Source of the DNA: Zygnema cylindricum
Lineage: Eukaryota > Streptophyta > Zygnematophyceae > Zygnematales > Zygnemataceae
DNA: 64,000 nt
Assembly (NCBI GenBank): GCA_037447655.1
Contig: JBBHKE010001083.1
Coordinates: 1-64,000 of the forward strand
Direction of reading: 5' to 3'
The notes beneath the pieces were generated by a model. The model was given only the letters and a program-made list of their open reading frames with translations, did no database searches and had not been told where the DNA came from. A program made the translations under genes and the position numbers. Each line of letters opens with the position of its first letter. The first letter of the stretch is position 1. Below are positions 19,862-31,224 of the stretch, in pieces.

Positions 19862-20580
19862 TCATAAATGATCATGAGCTTCCCGTAAAATTTGTTTTCT
19901 TAAGTCTTCCACTTCATGAATGCATAATCTATCCCCAATTTGCAAATACAGTAAACCAGCCTCTAGTCTAAAGTTTTTGACATGCCTCTCATTCAATGGG
20001 TCAGAATTCCCTCCTAAAATATTCTTGTAAATCACGACAAAATAAGGATCTTTATCATAACCATTTCTAACTGTATCTAAAAACAATTCATCTTGAACCA
20101 TAACACTTATTTCAAAACATCTACTTAAAGGATCTGCGACTACATTTGTCTTCCTAGAAATATGTTTGACATTAAATTTGAAATATGCTAATTTTTGCAT
20201 CCACCTAACCTGTATGCCAGTCATAATCAGCGCATCATTTAATCTCTGTAAATAAGAGAGTGCCTTATTATCACAGTGAACTGTAAATTCTTTATTATGC
20301 AAATAACAACGTCGTTTTACCAATGCATGTACAATTGCAAGTAATTCCTTTTTCGTGCTGTATAGTTCTTTTCAGCATCATTGATTTTTTTGGACTCAAA
20401 AGCAATAAGATGAAATTGTTTGCCGACTTTTTGACTTATGACTGTACCTAGACCTTTATTAGATGCATCTGTAGTGATTAGAACTTCAAATTCAGAACTT
20501 CAAATTCCCCGGCAGGGTTAGAATACACCAGTGTAGGGGCAGAGGTCAACTTCCCTTTTAATTCCTCGAATGCTCCCTCC
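19862..20580 (-). pseudogene. Gypsy-3 RNase H
   Basis: 20323-19862 is open and reads VKRRCYLHNKEFTVHCDNKA (RNase H late motif), LSYLQRLNDALIMTGIQVRW, FNVKHISRKTNVVADPLSR and then the integrase zinc lead-in. The earlier RNase H portion (about 20580-20330) is in other frames with stops. One local duplication (GAACTTCAAATTC twice at about 20480-20507) contributes to the frame breaks. Confidence 0.85.
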
Positions 20581-21241
20581 TAATCAGCTCCCCACACAAA
20601 CGTCTCCTTCTTCCGAAGTAAATCCGTCAAAGGTGCGGCGATCATACTGAAATTCCTAATAAATTTCCTGTAATAAGTGGCCAATCCCAAAAACGATCTA
20701 ACTTCTGTGACATTAGTAGGTTGTTTCCAATTTTGGATTAATAAAATTTTTGATGGATCTTTTTTAACACCTTCCCCACTAACTATATGTCTGAAAAAAA
20801 ATTGTTCACTTTTAAGAAAACTAGATTTTGACAATTTTCCATATAATTTTCTTTCTCTTAACCCTTCCAACACTTTTTTTAAATGAATTATTTGTTGTTA
20901 TTTAGATTCACTGTAAACTAAAATATCATCTATAAACACTTGGACAAACTCATCTATGTAATCTGAAAAGGTTTGGTTCATTAATTTTTGGTTGTAGGCG
21001 ATGCATTTGTTAAGTCGAATGGCATCACTATCCATTCGAAATGACCCACCCTAGTCTTGAAAGCAGTTTTATCAACATCTTCAATTCTAATTGGCACCTG
21101 ATTAAAGCCACTACGCAGGTCAATTAACGAAAATACTTTAGCACCCTTTAAACGATCTATCAAATAAGAAATTAAAGGTAATGGATACTTATCCTTCACC
21201 GTAATCTTGTTAAGACTACGATAATCGACACACATTCTCAA
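20580..21241 (-). pseudogene. Gypsy-3 reverse transcriptase
   Basis: Motifs in order over three frames: [49 protein letters not shown] (usually MPFGLTNAP), VQVFIDDILVYSES (catalytic, about 20940), then [12 protein letters not shown] and [23 protein letters not shown] follows YSESK, and frameshifts occur near 20985 and 21241. Confidence 0.9.
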
Positions 21242-21298
21242 TGTTCCGTTCTTCTTTTTGACGAAGAGAACTGGTGCTCCGTACGGTGATTTGTTGGG

Positions 21299-22314
21299 CT
21301 AAATATGTCGTTTCTCTATGAATTCTTTGATATGTTTCTTTAACTCCTCTTGCTCAAAGAAACTGTGTTTATAAATTCCTGTGACAAGAGGATTACATCC
21401 AGGTTCAAGGTTAATAACATGTTCTACATCTCGAGAAGGTGGCCATCCCGAGAGTAAATCACTTGGGAAAACATCTTGAAATTCAAAAATCAAATCCTTA
21501 ACAACAATATCACATGTATTAATGTCAGATACAAAATCAGATTTTAGTTTTTCGAAAGTTTTAGTGGTGTCTAATTTAGTGATGACATCAATGTTAGTGT
21601 TTTCTCCCTCCTTTTCATCAATAACTGCCTCAGTTACTAATAACAAGAAAGCATGATTTGTTTGTATTTTTAGTGTTTTTTAAATTGTTTAGCAGATATC
21701 AAACCTTCCACTCCCAATCTGGTTATGTTATTTATATGATTCCTATACAATTTCTTAGGAGATAATGCTTACAAAACCTTCCAACCGTTTTCAGACCTCA
21801 CTTTCAAGGTGTAAATTTCCCAATTAATTTGAGGATTGTGTTCAGTTAACCAAGGCTTTCCCAGAATTAGTTCTTCACTTCCCAAATTCATTATTTCACA
21901 CACAACTTTCATTTTATGACCCTGGATATCAACTTGTATCGTTTCAGTTTGTAAGTCTAATGTGGACTTATTACCATTTGCCACTTAAACAATTAAAGGC
22001 TTTTCCCTTATGACAGTAGGAATTTTATTTTCCTCTACAAACTTATGTGAAATAAAAGTATGTGTGGCACCTGAATCATCCATTACTTTCAACGGTTTTC
22101 CTTCCAGTAATGACTCGAATCTAATCAAACTGTGTCTGGTGTCATCATTACTTAATTGTCGTAACATAGGTCTGTTGTTGAGAATTTCATCAGAAGGATT
22201 CTTTAAACTATGCAGTGTAGTGAGAATCATAATAAATTCAGCTAACCTAACTTTTTCATTCATTAATTTGCCCTCCAAAGTTAATTTTATAACTTCTGAA
22301 TCCGGTCGACTCAA
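21299..22314 (-). pseudogene. Gypsy-3 protease and linker to RT
   Basis: 22314-21985 contains VMDDSGATHTFISHKF, the aspartic protease active site. 21984-21769 has IMNLGSEELILGKPWLTEHN, the Gypsy protease C-terminal block. 21646-21299 is the acidic linker ending in the N-terminal RT lead (DVFPSDLLSGWPPSRDVEHV, typical LP..R...H.I). The three segments are separated by stops. Confidence 0.88.
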
Positions 22315-22324
22315 CTGAGGACTT

Positions 22325-23650
22325 TCAGTTAGTCCTTTCCGTTTCCCACCTCATGGGCTTTTGCTCAGCTAGGTATAATGCAATATCCTCTTGGAGACCT
22401 TCATTTACTTCGGCTGTTTTGAGAGAACCTTTATCTGTACAGTCTTTAGCGTAATGATCTGGACCTCCGCATTTGAAACAAGTGACTTTTTTTTTGGATT
22501 TTATGCACTCTCTACTAAAATTTCCCTCCTCTCCACAGTTATAACAGTTAATCTTTTTCAGTTGTGCACACTCAAATGCTCTATGACCCTTTTTCTGACA
22601 AATAGTGCATGTGGGGATGGTAAGGTTAGGCTTCTGAGCATTAATGTTTGGTTTAGGACTTTTAATGTACCCCCCTCTATTGTTAAATTTCATTCCTGCA
22701 TTAACACTATGTCCACCCCTTTGATTTCCCCTGAAGATATTTTGCCTATTCACCAGACCAGCATTCACATCCTCTTCAACAAATTCCTCATCATCCCACT
22801 CTGATACTTCATTCAAATTACCCCTGAGTGATCGAGTTTCCCGATTATACCCCAACTGATCCTCTAATTCCAATAACTTATCTTGTAATTCTTTCAAATT
22901 ATTTAAATTTTGATGTTTTAGTTCTGATTTCAGTATAGGATTCAAATAGTTCAAGAAATGCAATTTAGCCATTTCATCAGTCAAACCTATGACATGAATA
23001 CTAGATGAGTCAAATTCCACAATATAATCCTTCATAGATCCAGTCTGCTTACAATTCAACCACTTTTCTTCTATTCTGGATTTAAAAGTGACAGACAAAA
23101 AACGCGATTTGATCGTGATTTTAAAAGTTTCCCAATCAGCAATATCAGGAATCAATTTAGACCTTCTCTGAGTATAATACCAAATTTGAGCATCGCCTTT
23201 CAGACAGCTAACTGCAAAAGAAGTGTAATCATCACGATCGCAATTTCTAGACTCCAAATAATATTCCATATGAAAAATCCAAGCATCCAACTCATCAATC
23301 CTCTTACCAATAAACGATGGTGCCTCACTAATAAACAATTTTAGATCCCTTTTTTTCTTAGGTCTATCATGATCATCCTCCCTAAAACTGGCATTCCTTT
23401 TACTAATGTCACCCTTTTGGTCATTCATATCATTATTGGTCTGAATTAAGTTAATGAGTTCATATAATTTCTCATTTGAAACATTTTCATTTTCTTTTAC
23501 AACTTTCAATTCACTTTTCAATTCAGAAATGGTTTCATCCACAACGGCAGCATGATTATTAAATCTTTTGACCAATTTCACAGTCCGCTTCTTCAACACA
23601 TTCAACGCATTCCCCATTTCGCATTTCCATGCAGAATTTGCCATTATCAC
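22325..23650 (-). pseudogene. Gypsy-3 gag with three zinc knuckles
   Basis: A 441-residue open frame, the longest uninterrupted gag in the window. N-terminal coiled-coil-like region, then Retrotrans_gag (FHMEYYLESRNCDRDDYTSF, AVSCLKGDAQIWYYTQ, LNCKQTGSMKDYIVEFD). Near the C-terminus are CTICQKKGHRAFEC (intact CCHC), CYNCGEEGNFSREC (His replaced by Asn) and CFKCGGPDHYAKDC (intact). An overlapping stop separates it from the protease. Confidence 0.92.
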
Positions 23651-24406
23651 ACAATGAAATCAAGCAAAAGAAAGATAGAGTATAATTTCCCAATGAAATT
23701 TGATGCAGATTTGAAGTCCTCAGTTTGCTCCAATCTAAGACTTCTTCTCCTTAACAAATCCTTTGAAAAGATCAAGATCTGAGAAATTAAAAAGACATTG
23801 ACAGTAAGTTAGTACAAATTCAAATTTTCAATTTCCCAACATTGAAACAGAAGGTAAGAATTTCCCCACAAATTTTGCAATAGCAAAATTGAAAGCTCTC
23901 AAAGGTAAGATTTAACCATAAATTTTGCAACAGCAAAATTGAAATCAATCAAAAGTAACAATTTAGGGTTTGAAAAGTTTTGAGTCATTTTTGGACTCCT
24001 TTGCTCTTGAAGGAGTAAAGTACTCCACTTTCCTTCTCCTCCATTAGCAAATTTCTCACTTCCCACTACATCAGGATCTTTTATTCTCTAATCCTCACAT
24101 CCTCACCCTTCATGGCTTCAAGCCCTCCCTCTACACATGAATCATTGCTAAGAGAAGGCAAGTTTGTTTGGCCTCTAGGTAATTGGAGTGAGCTTCAGCG
24201 GTGGCTACACTGCCCACCCCGCCTTAGTCCTGAGGACCTAAGCACGCCCCACATCTAACCAGCGGCCGCTGGCAGTGTGGTCACTTAGTTTCCCTCCAAT
24301 CCCCTACCACTCACATTATGGTTCCACCAACCCGGGTCAGAGCACCCTCACCGGTCACGACAGTCGATTTTCGGGTGAGCAAGCTTCTCTTTGGCTTTTA
24401 ACCAAA
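23651..24406 (-). other. Gypsy-3 leader between primer site and gag
   Basis: About 750 bases of non-coding leader. 23860-23960 has a twice repeated AATTTTGCAAYAGCAAAATTGAAA. 24180-24290 is a GC-rich island with nested inverted repeats: 24201-24214 with 24271-24284 (two mismatches), CTTAGTCCT/AGGACCTAAG at 24223-24242, and the 14-bp palindrome at 24259-24272. The position suits a packaging or dimerisation signal, but that is inference. Confidence 0.6.
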
Positions 24407-24417
24407 CTTTGATACCA
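24407..24417 (-). other. Gypsy-3 primer-binding site (tRNA-iMet type)
   Basis: Minus strand TGGTATCAAAG, two bases from the LTR end. It differs by one base from the usual TGGTATCAGAG. Confidence 0.85.
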
Positions 24418-24733
24418 TATGTAACATGATTTCCTACCTCTCATAAAATCCCATTACAACAAACAATCCCAACCACACATTCTACACATTGGAAAATACA
24501 TATCCACATTGGACAACACTCACACAAGGATAACTTTAAATTAGAAGAAGCTTTTGTCCACATAACTTTAGCTTGGTCTCTTGCCCTCGTGGCTCAACCC
24601 TTCTTATTAAAGTGTTTTCCACTACTTTCCACTCTTAATAATTCTTTCTCTTAACTACTAAAACACTATTTAGTTAGTAGAGATTTCAATGCAAAATGCA
24701 TTTTCTCCAATTTGGTATTAATCGCTCAGGACC

Positions 24734-24909
24734 AAGATCAGCCGGAATTTCCACAAACTTTTCCAAAGGAAAAGATGTCTACTCTCCTCTTACACTTCAC
24801 TATTTATCCATCATCGCCGTGGACTCGCTAGGCCAGAGTTAACGCTCCGTTTTAACAGGCTTTTACCTGGGCCAATCATTGATCAGCAAAGACTCAGACT
24901 GACCAATGC
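24734..24909. repeat. Left copy of a 175-bp direct repeat
   Basis: CAAGATCAGCCGG...GACTGACCAATGC. The same sequence with a few substitutions and one indel lies at 26006-26180, so the pair brackets the Copia LTR fragment exactly. Confidence 0.85.
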
Positions 24910-26005
24910 CATGGCTGTCTAAAGAGGATAGGCTAATTCCTAGTTTGTACCAAAATGGTTGTGATGGTACCAAGATTTGATCCTGGTACCAAAATCCTAT
25001 AGTAGACATTAGCTTTAGCCTATAGCTTATAGTAAACATTGGTATGTGTAGGGTACAATAGGTCTTTATAAGTGTACAAGAAGAAAGTTCTAACAAATTA
25101 ACAAATAACCTAAAACTGCTCTAAACCAGATTTGAACCATGGTCTGTGGTTAATTTAGTGGCAAGCCTTAACCAATAAGGCTTTGTCGAAACGATACACG
25201 TGACGGGTTTTTTAAATACCTAAACTTTTACGCAACAGCTAATTAACAGCAGACTAACCAAAAGGAGCAATTTCTGCATGTACGCGAATCCGACCGTATA
25301 AAATATGTTTTGATCGGACGGCCGGCATTATAGCCGCCACGCGAAGTGAGCTTTTTGGCGGCATACGGAGATAGCGTCACGCGGTGCCACGTGGCGCCAC
25401 ATTATTTGATATCGGAGAAGATGGGAGGAGGAACCATGGCTTCCGATTTGACAAGTGTCACCTTGTAGACCTTGTCGTACAATGGTCGTACAATAAGTAC
25501 ATCTCCCATTGTACCTTCTTGTACTATATAGTGTTCCTATTGGACTAGGGTTTAGTAGTAGGTAGTCGTAAGTAGGCAGACCGAGACTTAGTAATATTTA
25601 GGTACCCCTCTCTCTAAGAGAGCTTGTAACTATAAATGTCATCTTTGACCAGCCGTAACTTAATGCTCGGGTGAGCAAATTCAGTGATTCTTTTTGCTGC
25701 GGACTCAGGGGAGTCCAATCTACACAGGGGTGTAGTCGGTCAGAGTCTTTGCGTGCTAGTGTGGCACTTATTCAGTGGGAAAGTCAAATTGGGGAATATT
25801 GTCCAAAACACATATTCAAGCTTTGCATTCTGTGGTGGAACTGAGCACACAGAAGGTCTTCTCTTCACAGGGGTGAAGGTGTATTGGGGTTCTAATTGTC
25901 AAGGGATCATTCATTTGGGTTTAAATCAACTTGGAGTCGGCACTATCTAGATTAGCTTCTTTTGGATCTGCGAATTCTGTGGGCAATGGAGCCCATAGAA
26001 TTTCA
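24910..26005 (+). repeat. Copia LTR fragment, subfamily B-like (B3)
   Basis: Ends ATGGAGCCCATAGAATTTCA like B4 and contains the family blocks TGATCGGACGGCCG (about 25312), GATTCTTTTTGCTGC and TTTGGAGTCGGCACTATCTAG-like sequence. The 5' third of a complete LTR is missing; it opens with CATGGCTGTCT, an internal LTR block. Confidence 0.75.
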
Positions 26006-26180
26006 AAGATCAGCCGGAATTTCCACAAACTTTCCAAAGGAAAAGATGTCTACTCTCCTCTTACACTTTACTATTTATCCATCATCGCCCTGGACTCGCC
26101 AGGCCAGAGTCTACGCTCCGTTTTAACAGGCTTTTACCTGGGCCAATCATTGATCAGCAAAGACTCAGACTGACCAATGC
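26006..26180. repeat. Right copy of the 175-bp direct repeat
   Basis: See 24734-24909. It starts immediately after the LTR end TTTCA and shares all but a handful of bases with the left copy. Confidence 0.85.
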
Positions 26181-28144
26181 AAAAACGTGCGAAATCTCTT
26201 ACTAACTACTTAGCACTTTACTAACCAATCAAACGTTACGTTTCACTACGTAACATTTACGTGCAAAAGTGCGCGCCAAACGAAACGCGACTTTGCACGA
26301 TCGTGCGTAGCAAATTTCGCACGCGAAACTTCCTACGAAATTCCCTTAAGTGAAAGTGACGTTTCGTACTAAAATTTGTACGAAACGAACCATCGTGCAT
26401 ACTAAACGTTTCGTTATAACTTTATGAAACGTACACGCGTAATTTCGGTACTAATTTGACCCTTAACCCGTTTCAATGATACCCACTTGTTATTTAGACC
26501 CCACGCTGTCACCTAAATACACCCATCGCTATATCTGTTAAAATATAACTCCAAATAGCGTGATTCTTTCGCGAACGTCTACCAAATTTAGTACTCTATA
26601 ATCATAATACCTAAATACCCTTTTATAAACAAGTTCAATCAGCTATTACTAATACACTAAGAGACAAAGCTCCAACAAGAATTGGAAAAAATCTTATATG
26701 ACATTTTTATTATATTAATCCTCACCATTTTTCAGTTGATGCTTACGGAGCAAGCAACCTTGACCTTTAAATTGTGCAACGTGCAAACATTCCTTTGAAA
26801 AGTACTTAGCCATCTTTGATTCTCACTTAGTTATGTCACTTTTAGGCACCATTACAACGTTTGGACTAGCCTCACTTATTTGGTGCCAATACCATGTGTT
26901 GTTTGAATATATACTTTTGCTTTGCAAAAATGTTATCAAAGTTTTTAGTGTCTTGCCACCAATAATACTCCATGGAGTTTTCCAATAGAAACCATCCACA
27001 CGTGTTTTATATATTGCTCGTGACATTTGACAATTTGTCAATTCCTTACCACAAATAAACATTCGGCAAAAAAAAAAAATCTCTAATTTATTCACTAACG
27101 ATATTTTAGGTACTATTTTCCCATAGTGTAAGTGGTATAGCCCGAGTTCACATTAAACATGTGAGAACAGGTTCGCGTAATTTTTTGCCGCATTTATTAC
27201 TCGAAATCAAATTTGAGTGCCTTTTTCTGTGTCGACGCACTCAGTTTTCCGTGTCGACGCCTTTGTCTAACAATTTTTTATATGGGATTGTACAACAAAA
27301 CGAGCAATTTTAGTACGGATTGACACAATTTGCACATTACACCTTTTAAAAACTATATAAATTATTGGATAGCGTTATGCATGAACGGGAATTCTTCACT
27401 CATGAGTCGATATTGTTGTGCAGGTCGAAAAACCACAAATATTATTTTTTTATTTGTTTATTGTGATATATGTATTTTTTTTCGCACATTTGTTGTACAT
27501 CATACTTTGAATCATTTTTAGTGTTAAACAAATAGTAGTTTAAACAAACAATTAAATTTATCAATGCTATATTTGGTTTCATGACCTCGTGCCAACAAAA
27601 CATTAACTATAATTTATCCATCTAACACTAATTAGGATACACATTCCCATAGCGTAGCCCCTCCAGCCTATGCTCACATACTGGACGCCTGAACACGTGA
27701 GAATAGGTTTGTGTACTTTCGCCCGTCTTTATTGTTGGGAATTGATTATGAGAGCGCTTTCACGTGTCAACGCCACTCATTTTTAGGTCTCGACGTCGTT
27801 ACATGATACTTTTTCTACGTTTGTACCAAAAAACAAGTAGTTTTAGTACGGACTGGGGCATTTCGTACATTACACTATTCAATAACTTGCCAAATTAGAG
27901 TTAATGACTCTAATTAAACCGTACGAATATTAAGGTAAAGAGAAAATTAGTATTATTAGTTATATTTATGGTTTAAAGGTCAAAATTTAGGGGTGCGGAT
28001 ATAATGTAATTAACATTATAAACGATTCATGATGTACTGCATAGTTTGAGAATTGTACGAACTTTATAACTTTTACAAAAAGGTTTCGTAATAAATAGTT
28101 ACACATATGAGCAATTCCATGTATTTGCTCACTATTTTCTACCG
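26181..28144. other. Intergenic DNA with a diverged direct duplication
   Basis: No gene recognised. 26210-26480 is dense in CGTTTCG/ACGAAACG words. Two diverged direct copies occur at about 27110-27350 and 27640-27880, sharing in order TTCCCATAG-GT, a CATGTGAGAA(C/T)AGGTT-like block, a GTGTCGACGC-like block and TTTTAGTACGGA.TG. Short open frames here show no motif. Confidence 0.55.
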
Positions 28145-28605
28145 TAGTGTTGTGCATTGGCAAAGACTCATCGCGATAAAACCGATACCGATAGTTATCG
28201 GTTATCGAACGGTGAGGGGCCCTGATTTATCTTTTGAGACCAACAAATTCCTTATCGGTGATAAAAATAAATAAATATAGTACGCTATATAATACTACTT
28301 TAAAATTTATAGTATTATGTTATTGACTGTATTTAGCGTGGCATGCCACTTATGACAATCTGTTCGGTACTTTGTATAACGTGAGTTCAGTACGAGTAGT
28401 TATTCCTACTGTACGAAATAAACCGTACAATTGTCGACGATAGCTATCGGTACCGGTGTTATCGCTGTAGAAAAACGATATTATCGGTTTTTGATCGCGA
28501 TAACACCATTACCGATATATCGTACCAATATATCGATTATCGGTATGCCAAAAAGGGGACATATTGGTTGTTGGCAAAACCCCACCTATACACAACACTT
28601 CAGTA
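28145..28605. mobile_element. Possible small TIR element rich in CGATA/TATCG palindromes
   Basis: AGTGTTGTGCATTGGCAAA near the left end is imperfectly inverted as TTTTGCCAACA and TATACACAACACT near the right end (12 outer bases match with one change). Between them TATCGGTTATCG-type words recur at 28180-28205 and 28435-28545. No target duplication could be matched, so the assignment is tentative. Confidence 0.4.
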
Positions 28606-29008
28606 TTGTACTGTGCAGTACAGTACTATTTACGATTTCACGATTGTACGGACAATTGTGAACACAATCACCTGTAATCGGGGAAGTAGGCGCAGATTCG
28701 GCCGCCCCCTCTCGTGAAAAATGGCGAAAATATTCCGCAATTTTATGATGTCGTCCTTTTGCTGAGTACGGTGAGTAATGTTCTTTTGACGTCGTACTTT
28801 AAAGTATGAACGATTTAATCGACGAACTGAAATTTCGTGCTAAATGATAGTTTTAAAAAAATAATAATTTATTATCAAAACCGCGATTGTTAAACCATCC
28901 AAAGTACAAAACTTGATTGAAATGTAAAATTGTTCACGGTAATCCGTACACGATACACTTTGTTCTTCACTGACATAATATTTAAATATTGTAACAATGC
29001 CTGTGAAG

Positions 29009-29463
29009 CATAGTTCAAAAGTAAGCGTTTTTTGGTAGGCCTTTTGTAGGCCGCCTTTAGCGTAAGTTGTGTTCCGGGCTTTCCATGTGATCTTCTTAGA
29101 TCGCTACTTTCATCAGAGACCGTCCGATCGTCCGAATCTGACGATAGTCCTATCGTAAGTTGTGTTATGGGCTTTTCATGTGATCTTCTTAGACCGTTAC
29201 TTTCATCAAAGACCGTCAGATCGTCCGAATCTGACGGTTTAAATAAAAGTCGCTCAAAACTCACAGAAAAAGATTTTTTTGTCCGATTTTTTTTCAAATT
29301 TAAACATGACGTTTAATTCTCTATCAATCCATGTGCAACTCAACCCTGTTACTATTTTATTTCATTTTGCGGCCAATACAATATGGGTCTTAAGGCCATA
29401 TTGTATGTTTTGCATACAATAGGCATATTGTATGGGCGTACGGTCACCTACTTTTGAACTATG
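29009..29463. mobile_element. Intact hAT-like TIR element, family D, copy 2
   Basis: 455 bp with 15-bp perfect terminal inverted repeats (CATAGTTCAAAAGTA and its complement) and a perfect 8-bp target duplication CTGTGAAG (29001-29008 and 29464-29471). The 8-bp TSD and CA-starting TIR are those of the hAT superfamily. The interior carries a 93-bp unit tandemly repeated (from 29061 and 29154), each unit with TTTCATCA-AGACCGTC-type sequence, and it is non-coding. It lies about 660 bp upstream of the histone H1 ATG. Confidence 0.88.
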
Positions 29464-30125
29464 CTGTGAAGGTTCGGAAATGTAATCCTCACCACAGCTG
29501 CTCCGGGCCTTGTCATTCTAGGTTAGGGAACGAAATTTTGAAATCAGTGAGCTTCAGATTTCAGATCTTCAGAAGTTTCAATTTTGTAGTTTTGAAAATT
29601 GAAATTCAAAATTTTAAATTTCGAGGCTCGGACCCCCCGAAAGTGGAAAGGTTGAAACTCCGTACAGTTTCTCTGTTCTCCGTTGGTTGTGAATCTGGCG
29701 CCCACCGGTTGATGATGAGATAAACAAACACAAGCATAAAATGCAAAGGCAAAAAGCGCTTGTTTTTTCATGGACGTTCTGGATCAAAGTCGGTTCACGG
29801 TCAGATTGTGTTTCCGGTCGATCCGTCGTGCACAAGCTCAACCATTCGGGGACGTGGTCATGTTCACTTTATTTAGCCAGGAAATAAAGGTTTGCTTGGA
29901 GGAGATCAAAAGTCCATAGCCTCTCAGCGTATCTGAAAGTTTACAAATAATTGTTTTGACATTGCCTTTTTTCAGAGAATTGAAAGGCTTTTAGAGTAGT
30001 TGGACATATCTTTATCTCTCTGCTCTCATTTTGTTCTTGTAAATTGTCGCCTTGTTTTTTATTAAAGTTTCTAAAATACTTAGTTTTTTTTGAAGTTGTG
30101 AACAATTGTGCATTTTGCGGAAACC

Positions 30126-31224
30126 ATGGCAGACGCAGCTTCTGTGGATGTTCCGTCAGCAGCAGAAAGGACAGTGAATCATCCGAGGGCTGCAAAGGTT
30201 GTGAAGCCAAAGGAGCAGAAGGTCGCAAAGCCTCCAAAGGCTCCAAAGGCGCCAAAGGATCCAAAAGTTATGAAAGAGAAGAAACCTAGGGCTCCAAAAG
30301 TGGCACCCTCTCACCCTCCATATGTTGATGTAAGCCTTTTTTCCCCCCCCTATCGTCTACGACTATCTAGCATTGCGGTTTAAACTGTACACATATTACT
30401 GTTTTTACTGTTATTTCTGTTTCTGTATTATGGCCCTTATTCAGTGCAGGGCCTCTTAACTCTGCAAAAAACTAAATATGTTATCCCACCTGCTTTACTT
30501 GGTAACCTCTTGTGGTGTTTCTTAGCGTCTCTTTGTAGAATAATGCCTATTCTTTTCTGTACGTTTTATTAGGAATAATTAGGTGCTTTGTTTATTGGAT
30601 TGCGTTATAAGGGTACTGTCTGAAGCATTGCCGCTGAAGTGTAGAGAGTTGCAATATTCTTAACGGTGTATTTGTTTCTCGATTTTACTCCTGCAGATGA
30701 TAGTTGATGCGATTTCATCATTGAAGGAGAGAACAGGCTCAAGCCCCTATGCTATTGTGAAATTTCTTGAAGAAAAACACACCAGCCTACCCAGCAACTT
30801 CAAAAAATCTTTGACAACACATATAAAAAAACTTGCTGCTGAGGGTAAGCTGGTGAAAGTTAAGGCGAGTTTCAAGCTAGGACTTGACCTGAAGAAACCT
30901 GCAAAGAAGGAAGCTGCTCCGAAAGCTGTAAAGGCTGGTAAGCCTAAAACTGTTAAGGCAGCTCCTACGACCATTCACAAAGTTGAGAAGAAGCCAGTTG
31001 CGTCAAAAGCAACTATTACTAAATCTGCAGATATGAGCAAAACGAAGAAAGCTGTGGCAGTCAAACCAAAGAAGGTTGCAGCAGTGAAGACAAGCACGCC
31101 AGCAAAAAAAACGACTGTAGCTAAGGCAACTGCTAAGAAGCCAAAGTCAACCGGCAAGACATCAACTAAGAAGGCTACTCCTGCGAAGAAGCCAACTGCT
31201 AAGAAAGTGAAGACAACAAAGTAG
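30126..31224 (+). CDS. Linker histone H1, two exons
   Basis: Exons 30126-30329 and 30697-31224, joined GAT|GTAAGC...CTGCAG|ATG, 243 residues. The ATG has a good context (ACCATGG) and is the first after an in-frame TGA upstream. Residues 1-61 form a basic Lys/Pro/Ala tail. About residues 62-132 are the H15 globular domain (SHPPYVD, MIVDAISSLKERTGSSPYAI, FKKSLTTHIKKLAAEGKLVK, ASFKLG). The rest is a Lys/Ala/Pro-rich tail with PKK, TPAKK and TKKAT repeats. H1 binds linker DNA at the nucleosome and compacts chromatin. The intron inside the globular domain agrees with plant H1 genes. The product is nuclear. I see no frame damage. The long open frame on the opposite strand is its antisense shadow. 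Confidence 0.95.

Larger units (their letters stand above)
24420..26180 (-). repeat. Gypsy-3 5' LTR with insertion (outer end uncertain)
   Basis: Starts TGTAACATG on the plus strand next to the primer site. The matching outer end is not clear; homologous sequence is last seen at 26180, beyond a Copia LTR fragment inserted at 24910-26005. Without that insertion and one copy of the flanking duplication the LTR would be about 490 bp. Confidence 0.6.

Noticed and set aside
24201-24284. tRNA or snRNA gene in the GC-rich island
   Set aside because: The inverted repeats do not have tRNA arm spacing and no A/B box or CCA-proximal acceptor stem could be fitted.
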